NCBI GenBank assembly: GCA_964564435.1
Contig: CAZMAT010000012.1
Coordinates: 1 to 64,000, forward strand
Length of the DNA: 64,000 nucleotides
Direction: 5' to 3'
Origin: Fermentibacter sp964564435
GTDB taxonomy: Bacteria; Fermentibacterota; Fermentibacteria; Fermentibacterales; Fermentibacteraceae
A model generated the notes under the pieces. That model saw nothing but the letters and a program-made list of their open reading frames with translations, searched no databases and was not told the DNA's origin. Of the stretch, positions 7,671-15,868 are shown piece by piece (the stretch's first letter is position 1; the number at the start of each line of letters is the position of its first letter). A program made the position numbers and the translations under genes.

Positions 7671-9299
7671 ATGAACGCACTGGTGCACATCCCCAGGCCG
7701 CCGAACGAACCCGTGACGACCTACGCTCCCGGGACGGGCGAGAGGGCGGAGCTCAAGGCGACACTCGCCTCGCTCCGATCCTCGGAGATCGAGATACCGC
7801 TCCTCATCGGGGGGCGGGAGGTTCGGACCGGCAACCTGGGCCGCTGTGTCTGCCCCCACGACCACGGGCACACGCTGGCGACATACCACAAGGCCGGCCC
7901 CGCCGAGGTGAACCTCGCGATCGAGGCGGCCTCGAAAGCATGGAAGACCTGGTCCGTAATGCCCTGGGAGGAGAGGGTCGCCGTCTCCCTGAAGGCTGCC
8001 GAGATCATCGCCAGGCAGAGGCGGAGCCTGGTCAACGCCTCCACGATGCTCTGCCAGAGCAAGACCTGCCATCAGTCCGAGATCGACGCGATATGCGAGC
8101 TGGCGGACTTCCTGCGGATGAACACCTGGTTCATGCAGCAGATCTACCAGATCCAGCCCGAGAACTTCGCAGCGACCTGGAACAGGATGGAGTACAGGGC
8201 CCTTGAGGGCTTCGTGTTCGCGATCTCGCCCTTCAACTTCACGGCCATAGGCGGCAACCTGTCCATGGCCCCCGCCCTCGCGGGTAACACCGTGCTGTGG
8301 AAGCCGGCCTCGACGGCCGTCTACTCCAACTGGATGGTGATGCAGGCCTTCATGGACGCCGGGCTGCCTCCCGGAGTGATCAACTTCATCCCGGGCGACT
8401 CGGCCGCGATCGGCGGATCTGTGCTGTCCGACCCTGCTCTCGCCGGCGTGCACTTCACCGGATCCACCAAGGCCTTCAACAGGATCTGGCAGGCGGTCGC
8501 CGGGGGGATGGGGAAGTACCGCACCTACCCGAGGATAGTCGGGGAGACCGGCGGGAAGGACTTCCTCGTCGCGCATCCCTCCGCCGAGCCGCAGGGCCTT
8601 GCCACCTGCCTCGTCCGCGGCGCCTTCGAGTACCAGGGGCAGAAGTGCTCGGCCACCTCGCGGGCCTACATAGCATCGTCGATATGGCCCGACGTGCGCG
8701 ACCGGATGCTCGGGATCCTCTCACAGATCAAGGTCGGGCCCGTAGAGGACTTCTCCAACTTCATGGGCGCGGTTATAGACAAGGCCTCCTTCGACAACAT
8801 CTCATCGTACCTGGCCTACGCCAGGGGCAGCGCGGACTGCAGGATCGTGCACGGAGGCACCTGTGACGACTCCTCCGGGTACTTCGTGCAGCCGACCGTC
8901 GTGCAGACGACGAATCCGCACGACAGGATGATGGAGGAGGAGATCTTCGGCCCCGTGCTGACCGTCTTCGTCTACGACGACGCGAAGTTCGAGGATGTGC
9001 TGGACACCTGCGACTCCACGTCGCCCTACGCCCTGACCGGCGCGATCTTCGCGCGCGACAGGGAGGCCGTGAAGCTGGCCGAGACGCGCCTGAGGCACGC
9101 CGCGGGCAACTTCTACATCAACGACAAGACGACCGGCGCGTCGGTGGGGCACCAGCCCTTCGGAGGCGCCAGGGCATCGGGCACGAACGACAAGGCTGGA
9201 TCGATCTACAACCTCCTCCGCTGGATCAGCGTGAGGACCCTCAAGGAGTGCTTCAACACGCCCAGGGACTTCAGATACCCGTTCATGTCGGAGGAATGA
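7671..9299 (+). CDS. pruA: L-glutamate gamma-semialdehyde (delta-1-pyrroline-5-carboxylate) dehydrogenase
   Basis: A 542-residue aldehyde dehydrogenase of the P5C dehydrogenase branch, which oxidises glutamate semialdehyde to glutamate with NAD+ in proline catabolism. The general-base Glu292 is in 'GETGGKDF' and the nucleophile Cys326 in 'GQKCSATSRAY'; 'AISPFNFTAIGGNL' and 'HFTGSTKAFNRIW' are typical of the long-chain, ALDH4-like form. The frame is open far upstream through tupC, but ATG 7671 is preceded by AAAGGAGAACCAC and gives the family's expected N-terminus. Its own promoter and leader RNA lie directly upstream. The last ten codons plus stop are duplicated downstream. Confidence 0.9.
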   Translation: MNALVHIPRPPNEPVTTYAPGTGERAELKATLASLRSSEIEIPLLIGGREVRTGNLGRCVCPHDHGHTLATYHKAGPAEVNLAIEAASKAWKTWSVMPWEERVAVSLKAAEIIARQRRSLVNASTMLCQSKTCHQSEIDAICELADFLRMNTWFMQQIYQIQPENFAATWNRMEYRALEGFVFAISPFNFTAIGGNLSMAPALAGNTVLWKPASTAVYSNWMVMQAFMDAGLPPGVINFIPGDSAAIGGSVLSDPALAGVHFTGSTKAFNRIWQAVAGGMGKYRTYPRIVGETGGKDFLVAHPSAEPQGLATCLVRGAFEYQGQKCSATSRAYIASSIWPDVRDRMLGILSQIKVGPVEDFSNFMGAVIDKASFDNISSYLAYARGSADCRIVHGGTCDDSSGYFVQPTVVQTTNPHDRMMEEEIFGPVLTVFVYDDAKFEDVLDTCDSTSPYALTGAIFARDREAVKLAETRLRHAAGNFYINDKTTGASVGHQPFGGARASGTNDKAGSIYNLLRWISVRTLKECFNTPRDFRYPFMSEE

Positions 9300-9376
9300 G
9301 CCTGGACCGTTGAAGGAGACGCTGAAGGGTCCACATTCCGCGTGACTTCAGATACCCGTTCATGTCGGAGGAATGA
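9267..9376 (+). repeat. 33-bp perfect direct repeat of the 3' end of the P5C dehydrogenase gene
   Basis: The last 33 bases of the gene, from GACTTCAGATACC to the stop TGA (9267-9299), recur exactly at 9344-9376 after a 44-bp spacer. The second copy has no upstream coding sequence. This resembles the scar left when an element inserts at a gene 3' end and later leaves, or a local replication slip. Confidence 0.9.
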
Positions 9377-9393
9377 AGGATAATCGAGAAGAG

Positions 9394-9420
9394 GGGCGGG
9401 GCCGCACCGCGGCCCCGCCC
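9394..9420. terminator. Bidirectional hairpin terminator between converging genes
   Basis: A perfect 12-bp G+C stem (GGGCGGGGCCGC at 9394-9405, GCGGCCCCGCCC at 9409-9420) with a 3-nt loop lies between the converging P5C dehydrogenase and zinc-ribbon/NHL genes. There is no T-run, as is common for high-G+C genomes. Confidence 0.75.
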
Positions 9421-9430
9421 GCAAATCCCG

Positions 9431-10531
9431 TCAGACCGAGTATGGCGGGATGACCACGACCTCGAAGCCGCCGGTCACCAGGTACAGGTTCCCGTCCGGC
9501 CCCACGTCCATCCCGTAGACATAGTCGTTGAATGGCAGGTCGATCCTGTCGAGGAATCTCCCGGACGTATCGAAGACCGAGATGAAGCCGCCCGAATCCG
9601 GCACATAGACGTACCCGCGGCCGTCGATGGATATGTCAGAGGGAAAGCCGAACTGCCCCGGCTCGGTGCCCGACGATCCGAACATGTCCCTGAAGGCGCC
9701 GTCCTCGTCGAACCTGAAGACCCGGCCGTTGAAGGTCCCGAGTACGAAGATGTCGCCGGTGCCGTCGGAGGCTACCAGCGGCGACAGCTCGCCGCTCCCG
9801 GCGGCATCGTCCACCGCTCCTTCGATGTCCAGCTCGACCGTCCCGTCCGGCGCGAACCGGCAGAGCCTGTCGCCGCAGGACCACATCGCAGCCAGGACGT
9901 CGCCGTCCTCGGTGACGAACAGGTCGGAGAAGCCGTCGATGTCTGTCAGCAGCCCCAGAGGTTCCCCGGTGGCGCCGTCGTAGGCCAGTATCCTGCCGGT
10001 CTCCGTCACGTAGACGATCCCGTCCTGCGATGCATCCATCGAGGAGATGTAGGCCTCGTCGTTCACCCCTTCGACGTTCCACTGGCGCAGGAAGCCCCCG
10101 CTGCCGTCGAAGGCCTGTATCCTGCCCGTCGTGTAGTCGGCCACGTAGATGTGCCCGTCGCCATCCACCGCGATGTGCCTGGGATCGGAGAAGTAACCGT
10201 GCCCCGTGCCCTCGGCGCCGAAGGTGAGGACAGCATCGGCATCACCCTGGAGAAGCGATCCCCCGTCCTTCGTGCCTGCATTCGTGAGCAGGAATACCGT
10301 CAGGCCGCTGATGAGCAGCATTCCCAGGGCCACTGCGACGATGACGCAGCTCGCGGCGCTCCTGGCGGTGCGGGCGGTCTCGATGACCACCGTCGGCCCG
10401 ATCTGCGGCGTGTCGCGCAGCTCCTCCGGCACGAGCACCGAACTGCCGCAGTAGGGGCAGGTCGTCGTCTTCTCGTCGGACTTCACCGAGAGATCCCCGG
10501 CACACGATGGGCACTTGAACTCGACGGTCAT
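9431..10531 (-). CDS. Membrane-anchored zinc-ribbon protein with NHL-type beta-propeller
   Basis: A 366-residue protein with three parts: an N-terminal zinc ribbon (CPSC...CPYC, residues about 7-28), one transmembrane helix (about 56-80), and an extracytoplasmic beta-propeller of NHL-like repeats ('DPRHIAVDGDGHIYVADYTT', 'PSDISIDGRGYVYVPDSGG', 'GMDVGPDGNLYLV'). NHL propellers are interaction or scaffold domains; the zinc ribbon would face the cytoplasm. No partner is evident; the neighbour on the left is convergent and that on the right divergent. The start at 10531 puts the zinc ribbon at the N-terminus and has a GGGGGAG run upstream; an alternative ATG is at 10549. Confidence 0.75.
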   Translation of the reverse strand: MTVEFKCPSCAGDLSVKSDEKTTTCPYCGSSVLVPEELRDTPQIGPTVVIETARTARSAASCVIVAVALGMLLISGLTVFLLTNAGTKDGGSLLQGDADAVLTFGAEGTGHGYFSDPRHIAVDGDGHIYVADYTTGRIQAFDGSGGFLRQWNVEGVNDEAYISSMDASQDGIVYVTETGRILAYDGATGEPLGLLTDIDGFSDLFVTEDGDVLAAMWSCGDRLCRFAPDGTVELDIEGAVDDAAGSGELSPLVASDGTGDIFVLGTFNGRVFRFDEDGAFRDMFGSSGTEPGQFGFPSDISIDGRGYVYVPDSGGFISVFDTSGRFLDRIDLPFNDYVYGMDVGPDGNLYLVTGGFEVVVIPPYSV

Positions 10532-10664
10532 CCGCTCCCCCCCGTCCATGCCGTTCCACCCCGGCTGCATGGGCAAGCATACGAAGGCGGCGGGCCGGTG
10601 TAAAAAGCCGTGCATCGACCGCGCACCGAGGGTATGTTCGGCAGGTCTCGAAACGGAGGGGTGG

Positions 10665-11123
10665 ATGGACTACAAGCTGATCAGCGACTGCGAGATAGGC
10701 GAGGGCACGAAGGTCTGGAACTTCGTGAACCTGTACGGATGCAGGATCGGGCGTGACTGCATGATAGGCTGCTTCACCGAGATCCAGCGCGGGGCGGTCA
10801 TAGGCGACAGGACCAGTGTGCAGAGCCACTCGTTCGTCTGCGACATGGTGACCATCGGGAGCGACTGCTTCATCGGGCACGGCGTGATGTTCATCAACGA
10901 CGTCTACCCGCCCCAGCCCGAGAAGGACAGATGGAAGGGGACCGTGGTCGAGGACGGGGCCAGCATCGGCTCGAACGCGACCATCCTCCCGGTGAGGATC
11001 GGCAGGAACGCCATAGTGGGGGCGGGTTCGGTCGTGACGAAGGACGTGCCCGAAGGCGCCATAGTCGCGGGCAACCCGGCGAGGTTCCTCAGGTTCCGCG
11101 AAGGATTCCACCCGAACCAGTAG
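10665..11123 (+). CDS. Left-handed beta-helix N-acyltransferase (WbpD-like sugar acetyltransferase)
   Basis: A 152-residue trimeric hexapeptide-repeat acyltransferase. Repeats such as 'CEIGEGTKVWNFVNLYGCRI' and 'SIGSNATILPVRIGRNAIVG' build the left-handed helix; 'FIGHGVMFINDVYP' carries the catalytic His loop typical of the WbpD/FdtC group that N-acetylates 3-amino sugars of UDP- or dTDP-linked precursors. It therefore probably contributes to surface polysaccharide synthesis, but no sugar-pathway genes are adjacent and the exact substrate is unknown. ATG 10665 is preceded by GGAGGGG. The C-terminus 'AGNPARFLR' is the usual family end. Confidence 0.85.
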   Translation: MDYKLISDCEIGEGTKVWNFVNLYGCRIGRDCMIGCFTEIQRGAVIGDRTSVQSHSFVCDMVTIGSDCFIGHGVMFINDVYPPQPEKDRWKGTVVEDGASIGSNATILPVRIGRNAIVGAGSVVTKDVPEGAIVAGNPARFLRFREGFHPNQ

Positions 11124-11194
11124 TTGAGGCGCCACTCGCCTCCGCAGCAGCAACAGGTTCCCCGAGGCCTGTGCAGGTGCGCGGATTCTGTCGG

Positions 11195-11260
11195 CTGGAA
11201 CGCTTTCTCGACTTCGCTTCGCAAAGTCTGCAGCTCCTGACTCACTTCGCTCAGCTGAGC
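11195..11260. repeat. Short palindromes downstream of the acyltransferase
   Basis: Two imperfect palindromes lie here, one around TTCGCTTCGCAAAG and one with the perfect core CGCTCAGCTGAGCG. They have the same stem-small loop-stem style as the hairpin cluster after tRNA-Sec but no long shared sequence. They may be REP-type repeats or part of the transcription end. Confidence 0.35.
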
Positions 11261-11291
11261 GAGGGGGGCGGAACCGGGTTCCGCCCCCCTC
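11261..11291. terminator. Bidirectional terminator
   Basis: A perfect 14-bp stem GAGGGGGGCGGAAC/GTTCCGCCCCCCTC with a CGG loop sits between the acyltransferase (plus) and the VIT-vWA gene (minus). It can serve both converging transcripts. Confidence 0.8.
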
Positions 11292-11306
11292 TACCGTGTT
11301 CCCCGG

Positions 11307-13739
11307 CTATACGGCCGAGAAGCTGTAGGTCACGACTATCGTCCCTGCGCCGTCCGGCGGTACGGGGATCCTCACGGTCCTGAGAAGAGCCGTCATGTCC
11401 CTCACCAGCCTGTCCGACCCGACCCCGTCGCTCACGAGCGAGACATCGGAGGCCCTGCCCGTGGCGTCGAACTCTATCGAGAACGTGATGCTGCCCGTGG
11501 CGAAGGTGCCGTCGTCGAGCCTGGTCTCCTCCGCGAACTCCGCATAGGAGGCCTGCATCTCGTCGACGCACTCCCGGAGCGCCGACCGGACCTCGGAAGC
11601 CCTCAGCCCGAGATAGGGCGAGGCGGTCACCATCGCCACCGACGCCGAGGGATTGTACTGGTACTGGTAGTCGCCATCGACGGCCGCGTCGCAGCATTCC
11701 ATCTCGGTCGCCACGCCGGGCGCATACGAGCTGGTGCCGCTCACGGCGCCATAGGACCTCATCATCGTGGAGGGTGCGGCCATCTGGCTCTGCGAGGCGA
11801 AGTACCCGCCGCCCCCTCCGTCGCCCTCGCCGAACACGCCCTCGTACGAGACGCCCTGGGGCATGTTGACTGGAACCTCGACAGTGACGGGCCTGCCGTC
11901 CACGGTCCTCACCTCGGCGCTCACGGCGACGAACGACGTGTAGTTGCTCATGATCTGGTAGTCGAGAGCAACGTCGGTGATGGCGTCGACCACCTCCTGG
12001 TCGTAGGTCTCGTATCCGTAGGGATCGTAGAGCAGCCTGGAGAGGTCGTGGATCTTGCGCCTCGCCCAGAGGGTGGCGATGACGTCGTTGCCCTCCTCCT
12101 CGGCCGGCAGGTCGACGGAGATGTTCCTGCTCCACTCGCGGTCGCCCACCATGCCGGTGACTCTTACCTGGCCCCTTCCGGGGGCAGTGTAGCGGCCTGT
12201 GACGACGAGCGGCTGCCCGGCGAAGAGGTCGGGGATTGAGGAGGGATAGACCTCGGTCACCTTCAGGTTGCCCCAGTCGATGTCGATGCCGACGAGGTAG
12301 GGGTTGTTGAGCTTCTCGTAGACTGCCGACACGGCGGTCTCGGGATCCTCGTTCAGCCCGACGTAGTAGGCTGCACCGCGGCCCTCCTCGGCCAGTCCCT
12401 CGATGAGGTACCGGTTAGGCCCCGAGCCCACGCCGACGCTGAACAGCCTTGTATTCTCACCAAGCGTGGTCTGGAGCTCGCCGAGGATCTCGGCCTCGTT
12501 GCCGATGTACCCGTCGGTGAGGAAGACGATGAACCTCATCCTGTCGGGATCCTCTGGGTAGCCCACGGCGGACCTTATCCCCTCTATCATCATCGTCCCG
12601 CCCTCTCCCTCGAGGGCATTGATGTAGGAGATGCCTGTCGCGACGTTCTCCGGGGTGTTCTCGAGGGGGTGGTCCGACATCCCGCTGGCATGCTCGCTGA
12701 ACCGGATGATCTGGAACGAGTCGCCCGGGTTCATCCCCCTGACGAACTGCCTCACGGTCTCCTTGGCGACCTCCATGGGCTGGCCGCTCATCGAACCCGA
12801 GCAGTCCACCACGAAGAACATCTCCTTGGGCATTATGTCGTCATCGGCCACGTCGACCTCGGGCTGCAGGATCAGCATGAAGTGCCCGCCCAGGTCGCCG
12901 TTGGTGGCGATGATGCCTGACTCGATCCTGTCGGAGGCCGATGTGTAGGTGAGCACGAAGTCGCGGTTGGGGATCTCGTCCTTCCTTATCAGCTCCACAT
13001 GGATCGTGCCGTCCTCGCGGTCCTCGTCGATCTCGTGGTTGAGGCTCCTGACCTGTCCCACGGGGAAGCCCGTGTTCATCGTGACTGACAGGTCGATGTC
13101 GTATCCTGCCCTGGTGCCCTCGGGCACAACGTGGGGCGTTATACTGCTGGCGTCGGGAACCTGGATGGTGTCGAACGACCATCCCGTGCCGGACTGCCCG
13201 GTGGGATCGCCCGGGATGAACCTCGGGCCGACCACCATCGGAAACGAGAGCTCGTAGCGGCCGTCGTCGTATCCGACTGTGGCGACGTAGCTTATCTCGA
13301 TCGTGATGCTGTCGCCCGGCAGTATGTTCCCCACGCTCTGCGTGAAGATGTTGGGCCTCTCCTGCTCGAGCAGGCTCGCGGTCTGGCCGGAGGCTATGGC
13401 CTCCTCGTAGATGGCCCTCGCGGCGTCCCGTTCGTAGATGCGCCCGACCACCAGCCTGTCTCCGATGTACATGTTCATCCTGTCCACTGCGCCGTCGTCG
13501 GGCAGCGGGAAGACATAGACCGCCTCGATGGGCTCGGCGAACGGATTGCCGTACACCTGCCTCACGACCGCCCTCTGCAGGTTCCCGGTGACCGAGATGT
13601 CCACCGACGTGTGCTCCAGGGGAAGATCGACCACGACGCCGTTCTCCCCGACCGCCTGGAGCCTGCTGTAGTCGACCGCGTCATCCTGGGCCAGTGCCGT
13701 CGAGAGTATTGCGAGCGCAGCAAAGACAACCGATTTCAC
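11307..13739 (-). CDS. Secreted VIT/von Willebrand A protein with C-terminal TonB/AgmX-like domain
   Basis: An 810-residue exported protein. GTG 13739 is chosen because GGAGGTG precedes it and a clean signal peptide follows ('VKSVVFAALAILSTALAQ'). Residues about 20-150 form a vault/inter-alpha-trypsin (VIT) domain ('RAVVRQVYGNPFAEPIEAVY', 'FPLPDDGAVDRM'). A vWA domain follows with an intact metal-binding MIDAS 'DCSGSMSG' and 'FLTDG'. After a Gly/Tyr-rich linker, the last 100 residues ('GSITFSIEFDATGRASDVSL') look like the AgmX/PglI-type TonB C-terminal fold. VIT-vWA proteins usually act in adhesion or as envelope scaffolds. The gene stands alone between a terminator and a divergent small gene. 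Confidence 0.82.
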   Translation of the reverse strand: MKSVVFAALAILSTALAQDDAVDYSRLQAVGENGVVVDLPLEHTSVDISVTGNLQRAVVRQVYGNPFAEPIEAVYVFPLPDDGAVDRMNMYIGDRLVVGRIYERDAARAIYEEAIASGQTASLLEQERPNIFTQSVGNILPGDSITIEISYVATVGYDDGRYELSFPMVVGPRFIPGDPTGQSGTGWSFDTIQVPDASSITPHVVPEGTRAGYDIDLSVTMNTGFPVGQVRSLNHEIDEDREDGTIHVELIRKDEIPNRDFVLTYTSASDRIESGIIATNGDLGGHFMLILQPEVDVADDDIMPKEMFFVVDCSGSMSGQPMEVAKETVRQFVRGMNPGDSFQIIRFSEHASGMSDHPLENTPENVATGISYINALEGEGGTMMIEGIRSAVGYPEDPDRMRFIVFLTDGYIGNEAEILGELQTTLGENTRLFSVGVGSGPNRYLIEGLAEEGRGAAYYVGLNEDPETAVSAVYEKLNNPYLVGIDIDWGNLKVTEVYPSSIPDLFAGQPLVVTGRYTAPGRGQVRVTGMVGDREWSRNISVDLPAEEEGNDVIATLWARRKIHDLSRLLYDPYGYETYDQEVVDAITDVALDYQIMSNYTSFVAVSAEVRTVDGRPVTVEVPVNMPQGVSYEGVFGEGDGGGGGYFASQSQMAAPSTMMRSYGAVSGTSSYAPGVATEMECCDAAVDGDYQYQYNPSASVAMVTASPYLGLRASEVRSALRECVDEMQASYAEFAEETRLDDGTFATGSITFSIEFDATGRASDVSLVSDGVGSDRLVRDMTALLRTVRIPVPPDGAGTIVVTYSFSAV

Positions 13740-13898
13740 GATGCACCTCCGTCTGCTGTCCGTTGCAGGTTCTACCCCGCCGCACCGCCCGGTATTCCAC
13801 TCTGGCATGTCAGGCATCCAGCTCTTCCTCGGCGGGCGGGGAGGCGAGCTTTCAGGAGCCTCCATACGCTTGATAAACCGAACTTTAGATACAGCATG

Positions 13899-13926
13899 CC
13901 AATAGTATTGGTATATTGACTTGACA
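13899..13926 (+). promoter_or_regulatory. 13-bp palindrome and TTGACA upstream of a small secreted protein
   Basis: A/T-rich patch in an otherwise G+C-rich stretch. CCAATAgTATTGG (13899-13911) is a perfect 6-bp inverted repeat around one base, as in a dimeric repressor operator. TTGACA at 13921-13926 could be a -35 box for the 13979 gene, though no good -10 follows at 17 bases. The 13740-13978 interval has no other gene. Confidence 0.4.
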
Positions 13927-13978
13927 TTTGACCGAATCATGCACAGTTTTGCGTGGATGCTGCAAAAAGGAGGTTACC

Positions 13979-14401
13979 ATGAGAACCATGATCCTGATCG
14001 TTCTCTGCTTCGCTTCCATGGCATCTGCAGGCGGATGGATCACGGGCGACGTCAGCCATGGAGATCCACAATGGACGAATTACTGCATCACCGTAAAGGT
14101 AGGGTCTTCTCTTGTTCCTATCGACACCCAGGCCGGTAGCCTTCCGGGATCCTACACTACCTGCGAACTCCCTGTCGGTGATTCATATACAGTGATCTGC
14201 TGCTATTTCGACGACGCCGGCAACAGGTTCAAGTGGGGTCTCGTGGCTAATGCAATCAAGGTCAAAGAGGGCATGTACACCACCCTTGACTTCTGCTTCC
14301 CCGGGAATGGCATGACGGGCAGCCACGTGCATGTGGAAGACCTGAACGGGCCGATGTCTCTCGACAACACAACCTGGGCTGGAATCAAGAGTCTTCTGTA
14401 G
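13979..14401 (+). CDS. Small secreted protein, unknown function
   Basis: A 140-residue protein with a clear signal peptide ('MRTMILIVLCFASMASAGGW', cleavage after Ala-x-Ala near residue 17). The mature part has several cysteines, alternating beta-strand character and no recognised motif. The Shine-Dalgarno AAGGAGG is the strongest in this region, 5 bases before ATG. Base composition is clearly lower in G+C than its neighbours and codon choice is mixed, which suggests recent acquisition or relaxed selection. A hairpin terminator follows. It is divergent from the VIT-vWA gene and convergent with the sulfatase-fold gene. Confidence 0.7.
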   Translation: MRTMILIVLCFASMASAGGWITGDVSHGDPQWTNYCITVKVGSSLVPIDTQAGSLPGSYTTCELPVGDSYTVICCYFDDAGNRFKWGLVANAIKVKEGMYTTLDFCFPGNGMTGSHVHVEDLNGPMSLDNTTWAGIKSLL

Positions 14402-14448
14402 CAGTCGAACAGGCAACGATACAGCCTTGCAGCATCCTTGTCCTGAGA

Positions 14449-14472
14449 GGGTCGCCGGGCGACCGGCGGCCC
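14449..14472. terminator. Stem-loop terminator after the small secreted protein gene
   Basis: A 10-bp stem GGGTCGCCGG/CCGGCGGCCC around a GCGA loop, followed by TTT on the plus strand. It separates the 13979 gene from the convergent sulfatase-fold gene. Confidence 0.65.
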
Positions 14473-14531
14473 TTTCCGTTGACATCGAACCGGCCGGTGG
14501 CCGCAGGGAATGGTCCGCGGCAGGGGTTCCC

Positions 14532-15866
14532 CTATCTGATGTAACCCAGGTCTCTCAGGGTCCTGGCTGCGGCTTCGTCGAGATCGACCGCTGAAGGGTG
14601 CCCCAGTGCCGGAGTGGCCCAGCAGTACCCGGCTGCTTCGGCGAGCGATGCATCCACTTCGGGGAGCGGGCTCGACTCGGATGGATCGAGGGCCAGATCG
14701 AACTGGGCACAGGCGCCCGAAGACTGGACCCAGTGGAGCTTCTGGTCCATCCGCCGCGCGGTGACTCTCCCACCAGTGGTCATGAGGAGATCGGACAGGA
14801 GGATGCGGTCTTCCCCGGGACCCGCGAGGATGTCCATCCCCTCCATGGCTCCGGGTATATCGAGACCAGAAAAGGCGAGGATCGTCGGGGTGATGTCGAT
14901 CTGACCGACGAGCGTACTGTCGACGATCCCCTGCGGCACTCCCGGACCGGACATGATCAGCGGTATCGAGAGGAGCTCCTGGTAGAGCGTGTGCCCATGG
15001 CCCAGCCCGCCGTGATCGAGGAACTCCTCCCCGTGATCGGCGGTCACCACTACCAGGGTATTCGCGGAGAGGCCGCAGGATCCGAGCCCTGCCAGCAGCC
15101 TGCCGATCTGGTCGTCCGTGAATGCGATCTCGCCGTCGTAGAGGCCGACCAGGTTCGCGACGCCGGCGCTGTCGATCCCTGTCGAATCATCGTTGACCAG
15201 GGCGACGTCGGTCTTGCTGCCCCATGAGGGGCCGAAGGCACCGTCGTAGGCGTGGTCGATGAAGAGTTCCGCGTATTCCTCCGGCGGATCGTAGGTCAGG
15301 TGCGGATCATAATAGTGGACGACCATGAGGAAGGGTGTTCCCGAATCCCCGGCAGTGGACAGCCAGTCGAGGGCGGCGTCCGTCGTGGCTTCCGCATCGC
15401 GGAGGTTCGATGCTTCGGCGGAGCCGATGCAGTCGAAATGATCGAACCCCCTGTTGAATCCGAAACTCGCGTCGAGGAACAGGACGTTGAAGAAGGCCGC
15501 GGTCTGGAACCCCCCCTGGTTCATGAGGTGCGGCAGGAATGGCAGGGCGGGGTCGATCCCGTAGAATGCCCCGTCCCACATGCCTGCCCTGTGGGTCCTG
15601 TCGCCCATGCCGGTCATGATCGTGGCGATGGCGGGAAGGGTCCAGGGGCACTGGGCCTGGACTCGTGCCCATCTCGTCCCGGAGCGTGCGAGGCTGTCGA
15701 TGTGCGGGGTCGTCGGGCGGGCGTAGCCGTAGCAGCCCAGGTGATCGGAGCGCATAGTATCGACTATCACCAGGAGCACATTCGAGACTTCGGCGGCGGG
15801 ACGCCCGCACCCGGCCGGCAGGCAGCAGGCCGACAGGACCAGGGCGATGAGGGGGATGCGGCCCAT
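14532..15866 (-). CDS. Sulfatase-superfamily lipoprotein
   Basis: A 444-residue alkaline-phosphatase-fold hydrolase. Lipobox 'LPAGC' (Cys20) predicts a lipoprotein. Metal-binding motifs are 'IVDTMRSDHLGCYGY' near the N-terminus and 'TADHGEEFLDHG' in the C-terminal half. The nucleophile region reads 'CPWTLPAIATIMTG', the 'PWTLPS' style, and does not match the C/S-x-P-x-R formylglycine site, so true sulfate-ester hydrolysis is uncertain; a phosphodiester or phosphoethanolamine role is possible. It begins two bases after the stop of the C25 peptidase gene on the same strand, so the two are one transcription unit and both products are exported. Confidence 0.8.
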   Translation of the reverse strand: MGRIPLIALVLSACCLPAGCGRPAAEVSNVLLVIVDTMRSDHLGCYGYARPTTPHIDSLARSGTRWARVQAQCPWTLPAIATIMTGMGDRTHRAGMWDGAFYGIDPALPFLPHLMNQGGFQTAAFFNVLFLDASFGFNRGFDHFDCIGSAEASNLRDAEATTDAALDWLSTAGDSGTPFLMVVHYYDPHLTYDPPEEYAELFIDHAYDGAFGPSWGSKTDVALVNDDSTGIDSAGVANLVGLYDGEIAFTDDQIGRLLAGLGSCGLSANTLVVVTADHGEEFLDHGGLGHGHTLYQELLSIPLIMSGPGVPQGIVDSTLVGQIDITPTILAFSGLDIPGAMEGMDILAGPGEDRILLSDLLMTTGGRVTARRMDQKLHWVQSSGACAQFDLALDPSESSPLPEVDASLAEAAGYCWATPALGHPSAVDLDEAAARTLRDLGYIR

Positions 15867-15868
15867 GT

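Noticed and set aside
6579..9299. A 906-codon open frame running from inside tupC through P5C dehydrogenase
   Set aside because: The first 364 codons are a shifted reading of tupC and the leader RNA. The real gene begins at ATG 7671 with its own ribosome binding site.
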